Assembly (NCBI RefSeq): GCF_001025175.1
Contig: NZ_AP012324.1
Location: 1,984,001 to 2,048,000, forward strand
DNA length: 64,000 nucleotides
Direction of reading: 5' to 3'
From: Bifidobacterium breve DSM 20213 = JCM 1192
Lineage (GTDB): Bacteria > Actinomycetota > Actinomycetes > Actinomycetales > Bifidobacteriaceae
Position numbers and translations under genes: made by a program. Each line of letters starts with the position of its first letter. Within the stretch, counting starts at the first letter, position 1. Below, in pieces: positions 7,901-16,071 of this stretch. The notes beneath the pieces were generated by a model that saw only the letters and a list, made by a program, of their open reading frames with translations, was not told where the DNA came from and did no database searches.

Positions 7901-10900
7901 GAGGCGTTTTTGTCGGAAGTAACGGATTCGAGGGCTTCAGAAGCGGCCTTCTGGAAGGCGTCCTTGAGCTCATCGTTGTCCGACTTGTCGGCGAACCACT
8001 GGGCTTCGGCGGCGATGGTCTTGCCAAGGCCAATGAAGCTGCCGTTCAGAGCGGCGGGGTCGTTGTCGTAGTAGGCGCGGGCGAGGTCTTCGCGGGCGGA
8101 GGCCCAACGGTCATCGAAGAGGATGGCCTTGTTGGCATCAAAGCGTGGAGCGACCTGCTTGGGCCAGTCGGAGCCGAGCTCGGCTTCGACCGCGGCCACC
8201 ACGGCGGCATTCTCGTCCTCGGATTCCTCCGGAGCCGGAGCGGCCACGCCGAGCTCGTTCAGCACGAAGCGGGCGGTGGCGGCAAGCACGCCGTTGGAAC
8301 CGGTGACCTTCTCGGCGAAGGCGTCGAGTGCGGCGGAATCGACCACGGCACCGCCAGCGGCACCACCGGCGGACGGCAGAGCCACGGCAACGCCCTTAAG
8401 CTGGGCGACCACTTCAACAGCGGCGTCGATCAGCTTGTCGGCTTCCGGCTTGTTCTGCACGGCAGCGGTCGGCAGCTTGGCCAGGTCACCGCCACGGGAG
8501 CTGGAGCCCTCGCGGGTATCGAGCAGCAGTGCGGCAAGCACGCTGGCCACCCAGCCTTCGCCGAGCTGCCACACGTTGGCCACACGGTCGCGGATGTACT
8601 GCTGCTTGACGCCGGCGGCACCGAACAGCGAGCGCAGACGATCGCGCAGTGCCTCGGAGAGCACGGCACCGAACGGCTTGTAGTTCGGGGCAGCCTTGTT
8701 GACGATTTGGGCGAGCTTGTCGAGCGTCGCCTCGGCGGCACCGTCCACGCTGGCCACGCCCAGCTCGGAGCTGATGTCCATGAGCAACTGGTTACGGCGA
8801 GAGGAAACGCCGTTGGTCAAGGTATCGGTGGTGTCGTTGCTGCCGATCTGGTCAAGACGAACCTTGGCGGCGTATGCCATGAGGACGCCGATGCCATCGG
8901 AGGCTTTGAAGGGCAGGTCGGCGACGGCGGCACCGGACGGGGCGCCGGCGGGAGCGGCAGAAACCGGAGCGGCCGGTGCGGGAGCAGCGGCAGCAGCCGG
9001 CGCTGCGTCAGCGGCTGCGCTCGAGCCAAGCTTGGCGACGGCGGAACCGCCGGCGGGAGCGGTTTCGACCGGAGCCGCGGTCTCTTCCGGCTCGTCGTCG
9101 GGAACCAGCGAATCGGTGTCGGTCATGTAGACGCGGCCCTCATCGCGGCCGACGTTGTAGACCACCGTGTTGTTGCCGGCGAACTCGGGCAGACGCAGGG
9201 TCTTGGCACCGAGGTTGGCGAGCGTCGGGGCGTTGCCGAGGCCGACTTCGACGTACTCTTCGACGCCGAGGCCGCCCTGTTCACGCTTGCCGAACAGCAG
9301 TGCCTGGGTTTCGATCCAACGCACCGGGGAGGCGAATTGCCAGGAGAGCAACTCAGTGAGCAGCAGTCGGCCGAGCTTCTGGTCATCGGCGGCGTAGGAA
9401 TCCCACACGGCCGGGTCGTCCAGTGCGGCCTTGATACGCTCGGAAGGCACGACTTCGAGGATCTTGGCGGCGAATTCCTTTGTCATCTCGAACGGCGAAG
9501 CCACGAGGTTCGGGATGTAGCGGTCCACCAGACGGCCACGGTAGTCGATGTAAGCGGGAAGCAGCGCGTCGAGCTTGTCGCGGAATTCCGGCACGCCCTT
9601 GCGCAGCAGCGTGGAGTGGAACGGCACATCAATGCCGGGCACCAGCATGAACGCGGGCTTGCCGCCGAATGCGGCCACGCGGCGGGCGGAATCGGCCTTC
9701 AGGGCCTTGAGTCCGGCGATCGTGCCAGCGATGGCGTACTGCTGGCCGGCGAGGTTGTAGTTCACGATCTCCAGGAATTCGCCGGAGGCCTTGGCCACGG
9801 ATTCCACGTATTCCTTGACGTGAGCGTCGTCCACACCGAACTGGTTCGGGCGCAGGGCACCCATGCGGTAGTTGGAGCGGCCCTGGGCGTCACGCTCGAT
9901 GAGGTGGTGCATGGTGGAACCACGGTGGAACACGAGCTCCAGTACGGTTTCCAGCGGAATCACGTCGGCGAATGCGGACAGCGCGTTGTACTCGCCGAGC
10001 GAGTGGCCGGCGAAGTAGGCGGGCCAGACGTCGGCGCCGGCTTCGCGCAGGCGCGCGGTCTGGGCAAAAGCAACCGTCGCGAGCGCCACCTGCGTGAACT
10101 GCGTCAGGTTGAGCAGGCCTTCGGGGTGACGGTAGGTCACGCCGTTGGCGGTGAGCTCCTTCGGGTTATCGCGCACAAGACCCAGGATCGAGAAGCCGAG
10201 CTTGGCGCGGGTGAGCTTGTCGGCGCGCTCCCACACGTCGCGGGCGGCGGCGGACTTGGCGCGCTCGTCCAGAACCATGCCCTGCTTCTGAATGCCCTGG
10301 CCGGGGTAGACGAAGGCGGCGCGAGGCGCGCGGACCAGTGCAGTACCGCGGGAGACTAGCTGGCCGTCGATACGGCAGGTGACTTCGAGGGTCATGCCGC
10401 CGTGGCGCACCTTGCCGACGCGCTCCACGGAGATCTCGACGGTGTCGTCGAGCTGGACCATGCCGTACATGTTGTAGGTCCAGCCGGCGATCTCGTAGCG
10501 GGCGCCCTTCTCGTCCAGTGCCTGCACGGCGTGCTGGGCGGTGGCGGACAGCCACATGCCGTGCACAAGCGGGGCGGCCAGACCGGAGATGCGGGCGCCG
10601 CGCGTGGAGGTGTGAATCGGGTTGAAGTCGCCGGAAGTGCGAGCGAAGGCGGTCATGTCGTGCGGAGCGACGACCTTCACACGGCGCAGCAAGCGGCGCG
10701 GCGTCGGAGCGACTTCCGCGTGCTCGGCATCGCCGAATTCAGGAGCGTCAGCCGGCAGAGCGTCAGAGTAGACGCGGCCACGAATGGCGAAACGCTCGGT
10801 TTCGCGGGCGAGCAGCGTGCCATCGGCAGCGGTATGAGTCACGTGAATCGTGACCACACGGCCGGAGGCGGACTCGAAGTAGTCCTCAGCCCAAGACTTC

Positions 10901-13900
10901 AGCGTGATGGTTTCGCCAGTGTGCTTGAGCAGGTCCTCCTCGTTCACCTCAAGTTCGATGAGGTGGTCGAGGTGGACGGCGTTGAGCAGGCCTTCGATAA
11001 CCGGGTAGCCCTTGACGTACACGGAACCGAGCGCCGTGTAGATCGCCGGCCAGGCCGGGCCGACCAGTGCGTCGGGAGCGATGCGGCTGGGCTGCAATGC
11101 GGCAGGCAGAGCGGCACCAGTAGCTGCCTCATGGTCAAAGCCGAGGTTGGCGGACAAGGTGTAGGTGGCAGTGGCGGTACCGAACGGCCTGTTCTGAGCG
11201 GTCTCTCCCTCAGTCACGGCATTCGCCGTGACAGCTCCCTCGTCAGAGGGAACAGACAGGGTGGGCATCGCGGTGAGCTTGTCGCCGGTGATGGCGGTAT
11301 TGCCAATGCCGGCGGTGGCGGCGAGCATTGCGTACACGTCCGGAATCAGACGCTCGCGATCCACGACCGGCACTCGGCCAGGCTCGGTTCCTTCCACGAT
11401 GAGCGGAATGACGATGTCACGAACGGCGTGCTTGGAGGTGCCGCCGTCCGGATCGTTGTCCCAGTAGGTGTCGAGGTGGATATCCAGATCGTACTTGCCG
11501 GCTGCGGCGTCAAATGCGCGAATCTCGTAGTACTGGTCGCCCAGAGCGGTGCCGTAGGCGGGATTGTCGGCGATGTGGCCCACCCAGGAGATGTTCGGAG
11601 ACTTGCGGATGAAGTCCTCGGCAGAAACGGCCTCGCCGAGAGCAGCGAAGTCATTGCTTTCAGAGGCATTCTGCTCGGCCTTCACGCGCTCGATAGCGGC
11701 GTTCTCGAAACGACCGAGGATGTCTGCGATCGGCTCGTCCACGGTGGTGATGCCGGCCACGGAAATCGGGCCGGGGATGGCGCGCACGGAATCGGCGGAA
11801 TAACGCTGATCCTCGGACTGCCAGAGCTGGTCCTGCCCCCACCAACGCAGCAGATCGTTGTCGATGACCGGCACGAACGGCATGGGTTTGGGGTATTCGC
11901 GCACGAGCACCGGGAACCAGGCCACATCGGCCGGGACCACCTTGAGTTCGGCGGTCTGCGGGTAGGCCAGAGCGAGCTTTTCCAGCGCGGGGGCAGGATC
12001 GGCGAGAATGCCGTCGCGGGTCAGCAGGCCGGCGGCAGCGGCCTCATCGGCAGAAACGCCGTCGGCGGCGAACAGCTTGGAGGTGAACTCGCCGGAGTCG
12101 GTGTCGTTCGCACGGGCTTCGATGCGCTGCAGCAGGTGCTGGAATCGGTCGGCGTAAGTCGGGTCGGCCCATGGGAAGGCGAGTTCGGCGAAGCGCTGTG
12201 CCCACTCGAGGTAGGTCATGGAGGCCAGATCGCCGAAGTAGGGCTTGGCGGTCTTGTTCAGGGCCTCGATGATTTCCTTACGGCGGGAGTCGAGCTCCTC
12301 AGGATGCTTCATGACGCGTACAAGCAGGCGGCCGCATTCGGCGGAGTCGTTCTCGAGCTCATAGATGTCAGCGTGCAGGTGGCTCAGGCCTGAGGACATG
12401 CCACCGACCGACTTGCCGGACGGCACCCAGTGGGCGGCCTGCGGGGCGAACACATCATCGGACTTGGCGTCGGCCGGAATGCCGGGCGTCTTGACGAGCA
12501 TCTGCTTGACTTCGGGGCTGGTGTGGGCTTCCTTGGCGGTCATCGCAGCGGTGCCGATAAGCACGCCGTCGACCGGCATGTCCGGCAGACCGTAGGCGTG
12601 GGCCCACTGGCCGGAGATGTAGTCGGCCGCGCGTTCGGGGGTGCCGATGCCGCCGCCGGCGACCAGCACGAGGTTGTCGCAGGCGCGCACTTCGGCGTAG
12701 GTGGCGGCGAGCAGGTCATCCAGGGCTTCCCAGCTGTGGTGGCCGCCGGCCTCGCCGCCTTCGACCTGAATCATGATGGTGGTGGGGGCCACGGCCTTGG
12801 CGATGCGCACGACCTGACGAATCTGGTCGACGGTGCCGGGCTTGAAGCTCACGTACGGCAGACCATCGGCCTGCAGGTTCTTGATGAGTTCCACGGCCTC
12901 GTCCAGCTCGGGGATGCCGGCGGAAACGACCACGCCGTCAATCGGAGCGCCGGAAGCACGCTTCTTGGGCACGATGCGGGAGGAGCCGAACTGCAGGTTC
13001 CACAGGTAGCGGTCCATGAACATCGCGTTGAATTCAACCGTGCGGCCTTCCTCAAGCTCGTCTTCGAGGGCGGCGATGTGGCGGTCGAACACTTCGGCGG
13101 TCACCTGGCCGCCGCCGGCGAGCTCGGCCCAGTAGCCGGCGTTGGCGGCTGCGGCCACGATTTCCGGCTCCACGGTGGTGGGGGTCATGCCGGGCAGCAG
13201 CACCGGCGGCTTGCCGGTGAGCTTGGAGAACTTGGTGACCAGCTTGGCGCCGGCCGGGGTTTCGATGACGCGCGGCGCGAGTGCCTTCCAGTTCTGGGTG
13301 CGCTCGGGCTCGCTTTCCAAAGTGGAGAGAGCGGAGCGCTCGGCCAACGTGGTGGCTTCGACCACGCCGATGCCGGTGCCCTGCACCACGTTGCCGATCA
13401 GCTTGCCAAGCGTGTTGCCAGGGCCGAGGTCCACAATCCACAGCTTGGCCGGGTCGGCGGCGTTAAACAGCGCCTTGACGCGGGCATTCCAGTCCACATG
13501 GTTGAGCAGCACTTCCTCAGCGAGTGCGCGGGTGCGATCCTGGTCAAAGCCGCAGGCGCCAGCCCAAGACACGGTCTGCTCAACAGCTTCGGCCATGAGC
13601 GGAGAATGGAAGGGCAGGGTGACTTCGAGGTATTCGAGAGTGGGGTTGAACACAGTGCCGCCGTGGAGCTTCTGTTCACGCAGCTTGGCCTGGTGCTTGT
13701 GCTCGCGCTCGGTTTCGAAGGCGAGTGCTGCCAGGTCTTCCGGGTAGCCGGAAAGCACGTGGTGGTTGTCGGAGTTGGTGACGGCGATGGAGATCGGGCC
13801 TCGGGCGTTGTTCACGCGCTTGACCAGAGCCTCAACCTGTTCGCGGGTGGCGCCCTTGACGGAGAGCATCGGGCTGGCCTCGCCGTACTTGGGGTTCAGG

Positions 13901-14409
13901 CCCAGTTCGCGCACGCGGCGAGTGCCGGCTGCACCGATCAGGGCGGCGACGGCCAGAATCTCGTCGAGGGTCTTGCCGGCGGCTTCGATGGAGCCGGCGG
14001 CCTCGATGGCACGGGTCATGTGCACGGCGAGCACGCCCTGGGAGTGGCCGAGCACGGCAACCGGCTTGGCGGCGGCCACACTGTAGCCAAGGTGTTCCAA
14101 GTCGAGCAGGGCGCCGAGCTGGGTCAGGGCCACGCCTTCCACGGATGCGGTGGCGTCGGCTGCAGCGCTGAGGTGGGCCGGGTTCGGGGTGAAGCCGAAC
14201 AGGTCGACCGGACGACCGGTGGTGGCCAGCAGGTCAGCGGCGGCCGGGGAGAGCAGTCGGTTGGCTGCGGCGACGTGGCCACGCAGGGCCTCGTCAAGAC
14301 TGGGATCGGTGGTCTGGTCTGCCAAGGCGACCGGCCACGGGGTGGACTGGCCGGCGAAAGCGAGCGCATGAGGCTCGGTGGTCAGGCGGTTGAGGAAGAA
14401 GGTGGACAT
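4927..14409 (-). CDS. fas: Type I fatty acid synthase (multidomain)
   Basis: A 3160-residue single-chain bacterial FAS I, which makes long-chain acyl-CoA from acetyl- and malonyl-CoA in the cytosol. Domains in order: acyltransferase with GHSQG (about residue 122), enoyl reductase starting near LLPGMTPTTVEPE (about 408), dehydratase with LAAPLVHGMW (about 1280), malonyl/palmitoyl transferase with GHSLGE (about 1470), an Ala/Pro linker, ACP with NGVSSRRNQ (about 1870), ketoreductase with TGVSPNSIA (about 2180), and ketosynthase with VSACATAA (cysteine about 2794). No phosphopantetheinyl transferase domain follows, so a separate AcpS is needed. The start at 14409 has AAGGAAAG upstream. It sits 39 bp after accD, in one operon. 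A REP-like palindrome lies in frame at 11205-11251. Confidence 0.97.
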   Translation of the reverse strand: MSTFFLNRLTTEPHALAFAGQSTPWPVALADQTTDPSLDEALRGHVAAANRLLSPAAADLLATTGRPVDLFGFTPNPAHLSAAADATASVEGVALTQLGALLDLEHLGYSVAAAKPVAVLGHSQGVLAVHMTRAIEAAGSIEAAGKTLDEILAVAALIGAAGTRRVRELGLNPKYGEASPMLSVKGATREQVEALVKRVNNARGPISIAVTNSDNHHVLSGYPEDLAALAFETEREHKHQAKLREQKLHGGTVFNPTLEYLEVTLPFHSPLMAEAVEQTVSWAGACGFDQDRTRALAEEVLLNHVDWNARVKALFNAADPAKLWIVDLGPGNTLGKLIGNVVQGTGIGVVEATTLAERSALSTLESEPERTQNWKALAPRVIETPAGAKLVTKFSKLTGKPPVLLPGMTPTTVEPEIVAAAANAGYWAELAGGGQVTAEVFDRHIAALEDELEEGRTVEFNAMFMDRYLWNLQFGSSRIVPKKRASGAPIDGVVVSAGIPELDEAVELIKNLQADGLPYVSFKPGTVDQIRQVVRIAKAVAPTTIMIQVEGGEAGGHHSWEALDDLLAATYAEVRACDNLVLVAGGGIGTPERAADYISGQWAHAYGLPDMPVDGVLIGTAAMTAKEAHTSPEVKQMLVKTPGIPADAKSDDVFAPQAAHWVPSGKSVGGMSSGLSHLHADIYELENDSAECGRLLVRVMKHPEELDSRRKEIIEALNKTAKPYFGDLASMTYLEWAQRFAELAFPWADPTYADRFQHLLQRIEARANDTDSGEFTSKLFAADGVSADEAAAAGLLTRDGILADPAPALEKLALAYPQTAELKVVPADVAWFPVLVREYPKPMPFVPVIDNDLLRWWGQDQLWQSEDQRYSADSVRAIPGPISVAGITTVDEPIADILGRFENAAIERVKAEQNASESNDFAALGEAVSAEDFIRKSPNISWVGHIADNPAYGTALGDQYYEIRAFDAAAGKYDLDIHLDTYWDNDPDGGTSKHAVRDIVIPLIVEGTEPGRVPVVDRERLIPDVYAMLAATAGIGNTAITGDKLTAMPTLSVPSDEGAVTANAVTEGETAQNRPFGTATATYTLSANLGFDHEAATGAALPAALQPSRIAPDALVGPAWPAIYTALGSVYVKGYPVIEGLLNAVHLDHLIELEVNEEDLLKHTGETITLKSWAEDYFESASGRVVTIHVTHTAADGTLLARETERFAIRGRVYSDALPADAPEFGDAEHAEVAPTPRRLLRRVKVVAPHDMTAFARTSGDFNPIHTSTRGARISGLAAPLVHGMWLSATAQHAVQALDEKGARYEIAGWTYNMYGMVQLDDTVEISVERVGKVRHGGMTLEVTCRIDGQLVSRGTALVRAPRAAFVYPGQGIQKQGMVLDERAKSAAARDVWERADKLTRAKLGFSILGLVRDNPKELTANGVTYRHPEGLLNLTQFTQVALATVAFAQTARLREAGADVWPAYFAGHSLGEYNALSAFADVIPLETVLELVFHRGSTMHHLIERDAQGRSNYRMGALRPNQFGVDDAHVKEYVESVAKASGEFLEIVNYNLAGQQYAIAGTIAGLKALKADSARRVAAFGGKPAFMLVPGIDVPFHSTLLRKGVPEFRDKLDALLPAYIDYRGRLVDRYIPNLVASPFEMTKEFAAKILEVVPSERIKAALDDPAVWDSYAADDQKLGRLLLTELLSWQFASPVRWIETQALLFGKREQGGLGVEEYVEVGLGNAPTLANLGAKTLRLPEFAGNNTVVYNVGRDEGRVYMTDTDSLVPDDEPEETAAPVETAPAGGSAVAKLGSSAAADAAPAAAAAPAPAAPVSAAPAGAPSGAAVADLPFKASDGIGVLMAYAAKVRLDQIGSNDTTDTLTNGVSSRRNQLLMDISSELGVASVDGAAEATLDKLAQIVNKAAPNYKPFGAVLSEALRDRLRSLFGAAGVKQQYIRDRVANVWQLGEGWVASVLAALLLDTREGSSSRGGDLAKLPTAAVQNKPEADKLIDAAVEVVAQLKGVAVALPSAGGAAGGAVVDSAALDAFAEKVTGSNGVLAATARFVLNELGVAAPAPEESEDENAAVVAAVEAELGSDWPKQVAPRFDANKAILFDDRWASAREDLARAYYDNDPAALNGSFIGLGKTIAAEAQWFADKSDNDELKDAFQKAASEALESVTSDKNASRYANDIAIVTGVSPNSIAAQVVEGLLAGGATVVATSHSFKPSIKAWAKQAYREHATGNAKLWLVPANLSSYRDVDALVDWVGHEQKKTSGATTTILKPAWEPTLFFPFAAPPVHGTLADSGDLFESQARLMLWGVERAIAGFSHIGADTNVQHKLHVVLPGSPNRGVFGGDGAYGEVKSAFDAIVNRARAEKVWSSRVTFAHPKIGWVRGTGLMGGNDPLVAVVERHGIHTYSTAQIAAKLLDLCTTESREQALKAPLDVDLTGGLGSEPIDIKALRAEAMADAEKEASSEKVAIEGEKPEGGAAGSTLKALPTPIVTKQASVDLADWQNVTAKPKDEIVIVSVGELGPWGSGRTRTQAELGIHPDGTVDLSAGAVLELAWNMGLLTWADSPKPGWYDTDGNLVPEEDIAERYHDEVVARSGIRPFEEGMGDDYKDGADEEEAEVFLDHDVTFSVPTRDVAAEYVKLDEAHTTIAPDEESGEWNVTRHAGSMIRVPRRATMTRTVGGQFPKGFDPTRWGIPASMVGDVDKIALWNIVTTVDAYLGAGFTPAEILESIHPSLVASTQGTGFGGMMSMRKLYLDRFLNHEIPTDILQEALPNVVAAHVMQSYIGGYGNMIQPVSACATAAVSLEEGVDKIALGKADFVVTGAIDDIGVESVIGFGNMNATANSEEMYGKGIDARFFSRANDRRRGGFLESQGGGTILVTRGDIAEKLGLPVAAVVGFIHSYADGAHTSIPAPGLGALAAGLGGKDSKLVHDLAKLGVSADDIAVVSKHDTSTNANDPNESELHNTLAHAIGRTDGNPLFVISQKTLTGHAKGGACIFQVNGLTQLFKSGVIPANASLDCVDPKLQRDDHMVWVRKPLRIGGGEDEFGRETAGRPVKAGLATSLGFGHVSGFVALVHPGAFEAAVAKADGEAALEAWRERANARLAAGQRHLEEGMMGRAALYEPIDNRRFHEDHRGYDHHEVEKSMLLNPDARLGADGYYEA
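11205..11251. repeat. REP-like palindromic element inside fas
   Basis: Two adjacent hairpins, GTCACGGC/GCCGTGAC (11213-11232) and TCCCTC/GAGGGA (11236-11251), preceded by CTCCCTCA. The same plan recurs at 41216-41262 and 60126-60177. In fas it is translated as PSDEGAVTANAVTEGE with no frame disruption, between the dehydratase-side regions. Confidence 0.6.
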
Positions 14410-14448
14410 TACTTTCCTTACTTGTGTTTTGGTTGACGTCTTCAAAAA

Positions 14449-16071
14449 TCAAAGTGGCTGGTTGCCGTGGTGTTTGGTGGTGCGCTTGATGCGGCGCTTG
14501 GTAGCAAGCGTGGCCAGCGATTCGACGATCACTTCACGGGTTTGTTCGGGGTCGATCATGCCGTCGATCTGCCCGATTTCCAGCGAGAGGTTCGCGTTGA
14601 CGGTGCTGGTCTCGTACTCCTTGATGTACTTGGCCCGCAGCGCATCGACGTCCTGTCCGGAGGCTTTGGCCTTGGCCAGGTCATGGCGGTGGATGATGTT
14701 CACCGCGCCGGCCGCACCGAGCACCGCGATCTGGGAGGAGGGCCACGCGAAGTTCAGGTCCGCGCCGATGGCTTTGGATCCCATCACGATGTACGCGCCG
14801 CCGAACGCCTTGCGCAGCACCACGGTCACCATCGGCACTTGCGCGTTGGCGTAGGCGTAGATCACCTTGGCGCCGCGGCGGATGATGCCGGCGTGCTCCT
14901 GGTCGGAGCCGGGCTTGTAGCCGGGCACGTCCACGAGGGTGACCACGGGCAGGTTGAACGCGTCACACAGTCGCACGAATCGGGCGACCTTCTCGGACGA
15001 GTCGACGTCCAGGATGCCGGCGAGCACGTTCGGCTGGTTCGCCACGATGCCGACCGGCTTGCCGTCGATGCAGGCGAAGCCGACGAGCGCGGAGGCGCCG
15101 AACAGTTCCTGCACCTGCACGAATTCGCCGTAATCGACGATGCAACGGATCACTTCGAGCATGTCGTACGGCTGGCGTTCGTTGGCGGGCACGATGGTGG
15201 CGAGTCGCTTGGCGGTTTCGCGTTCGGCGCGGGTGGCGGCGTAGGCGTAGACCGGCGGCTTGCTTTCGCTGTTGGACGGCAAGTAGGCGAGCACGGTGCG
15301 CGCGTAGTCGATGGCATCCGATTCGTCCTCGCCGAGGTAGTGGGCCACGCCGGACACCCGGTTATGCACTTCGCCGCCGCCGAGGTCGGCCATGGAGATG
15401 GTCTCGCCGGTCGAGGCTTTGACCACGTCCGGTCCGGTGACGAACATGTTCGAGTTCTCGCGAGTCATGATGATGAGGTCCGTCAGTGCCGGGCAATAGA
15501 CGGCGCCACCGGCGCAGGGGCCGAGGATCAGGCTCAGCTGGGGCACGAAGCCGCTGGCCTCGCAGGTCTTGCGGAAGATGCGGCCGTACTGGGTCAGGGC
15601 GGCCACGCCTTCCTGGATGCGGGCGCCACCGGAGTCCACGATGGCCACGATCGGCACTTTGAGGTCGATGGCCATGTCCATCAGTCGGCAGATCTTCTCG
15701 CCTTCGGCGGTGCCGAGGGTACCGCCCTTGACGGAGAAGTCCTGGGCGTAGACGGCGACTTTGCGGCCGTAGACCTGGCCGAAGCCGGTGATGACGGCCG
15801 CACCGGCGTTGCCGCCGGCGATGTTGCCGCCCTGGAAGCGGCCGATCTCCTCAAACGTGCCAGTGTCGAAGAGCAGGTCAAGGCGTTCGCGCGCGGTTTT
15901 CTTGCCTTTGGCGTGCTGTTTGTCGCGGGCGCGCTCTTCGGCGGCGCGAGCCAGTTCGGCGGCCTTGACCACGGCGGTGCGCAGCGGCTGGTGAGCCGGA
16001 GGCTGGGAGGCGTTGGTCGCCGAGGTAGCAGTCACGGCATTGACGGCCGGCGAATCCATAATGTCAGTCAT
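14449..16071 (-). CDS. accD: Acyl-CoA carboxylase, carboxyltransferase beta subunit
   Basis: A 540-residue carboxyltransferase of the propionyl/acetyl-CoA carboxylase beta family. It transfers the carboxyl group from biotin to acyl-CoA, giving the malonyl-CoA used by FAS. Visible are the N-terminal KKTARERLDLLFD segment, the crotonase-like motifs DSGGARIQEG and GPCAGGAVY, and the C-terminal VDVPGYKPGSDQEHAGIIRRGAKVIYA region (given here as its landmark, about residues 395-420). The ATG at 16071 overlaps the accBC stop (ATGACTGA), so the two are translationally coupled. The length is usual for the family. The shape of the operon, carboxylase next to fas, supports acetyl-CoA as the substrate. 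Confidence 0.93.
   Translation of the reverse strand: MTDIMDSPAVNAVTATSATNASQPPAHQPLRTAVVKAAELARAAEERARDKQHAKGKKTARERLDLLFDTGTFEEIGRFQGGNIAGGNAGAAVITGFGQVYGRKVAVYAQDFSVKGGTLGTAEGEKICRLMDMAIDLKVPIVAIVDSGGARIQEGVAALTQYGRIFRKTCEASGFVPQLSLILGPCAGGAVYCPALTDLIIMTRENSNMFVTGPDVVKASTGETISMADLGGGEVHNRVSGVAHYLGEDESDAIDYARTVLAYLPSNSESKPPVYAYAATRAERETAKRLATIVPANERQPYDMLEVIRCIVDYGEFVQVQELFGASALVGFACIDGKPVGIVANQPNVLAGILDVDSSEKVARFVRLCDAFNLPVVTLVDVPGYKPGSDQEHAGIIRRGAKVIYAYANAQVPMVTVVLRKAFGGAYIVMGSKAIGADLNFAWPSSQIAVLGAAGAVNIIHRHDLAKAKASGQDVDALRAKYIKEYETSTVNANLSLEIGQIDGMIDPEQTREVIVESLATLATKRRIKRTTKHHGNQPL

Noticed and set aside
5626..10359. Plus-strand open frame of 1577 codons
   Set aside because: It is an antisense shadow of fas. 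Its His/Gly/Val-rich composition mirrors high-GC codons of the minus strand and shows no domain.
10402..14436. Two further plus-strand long frames (10402-12393 and 12430-14436)
   Set aside because: Antisense shadows of fas for the same reason; no ribosome binding site or motif.
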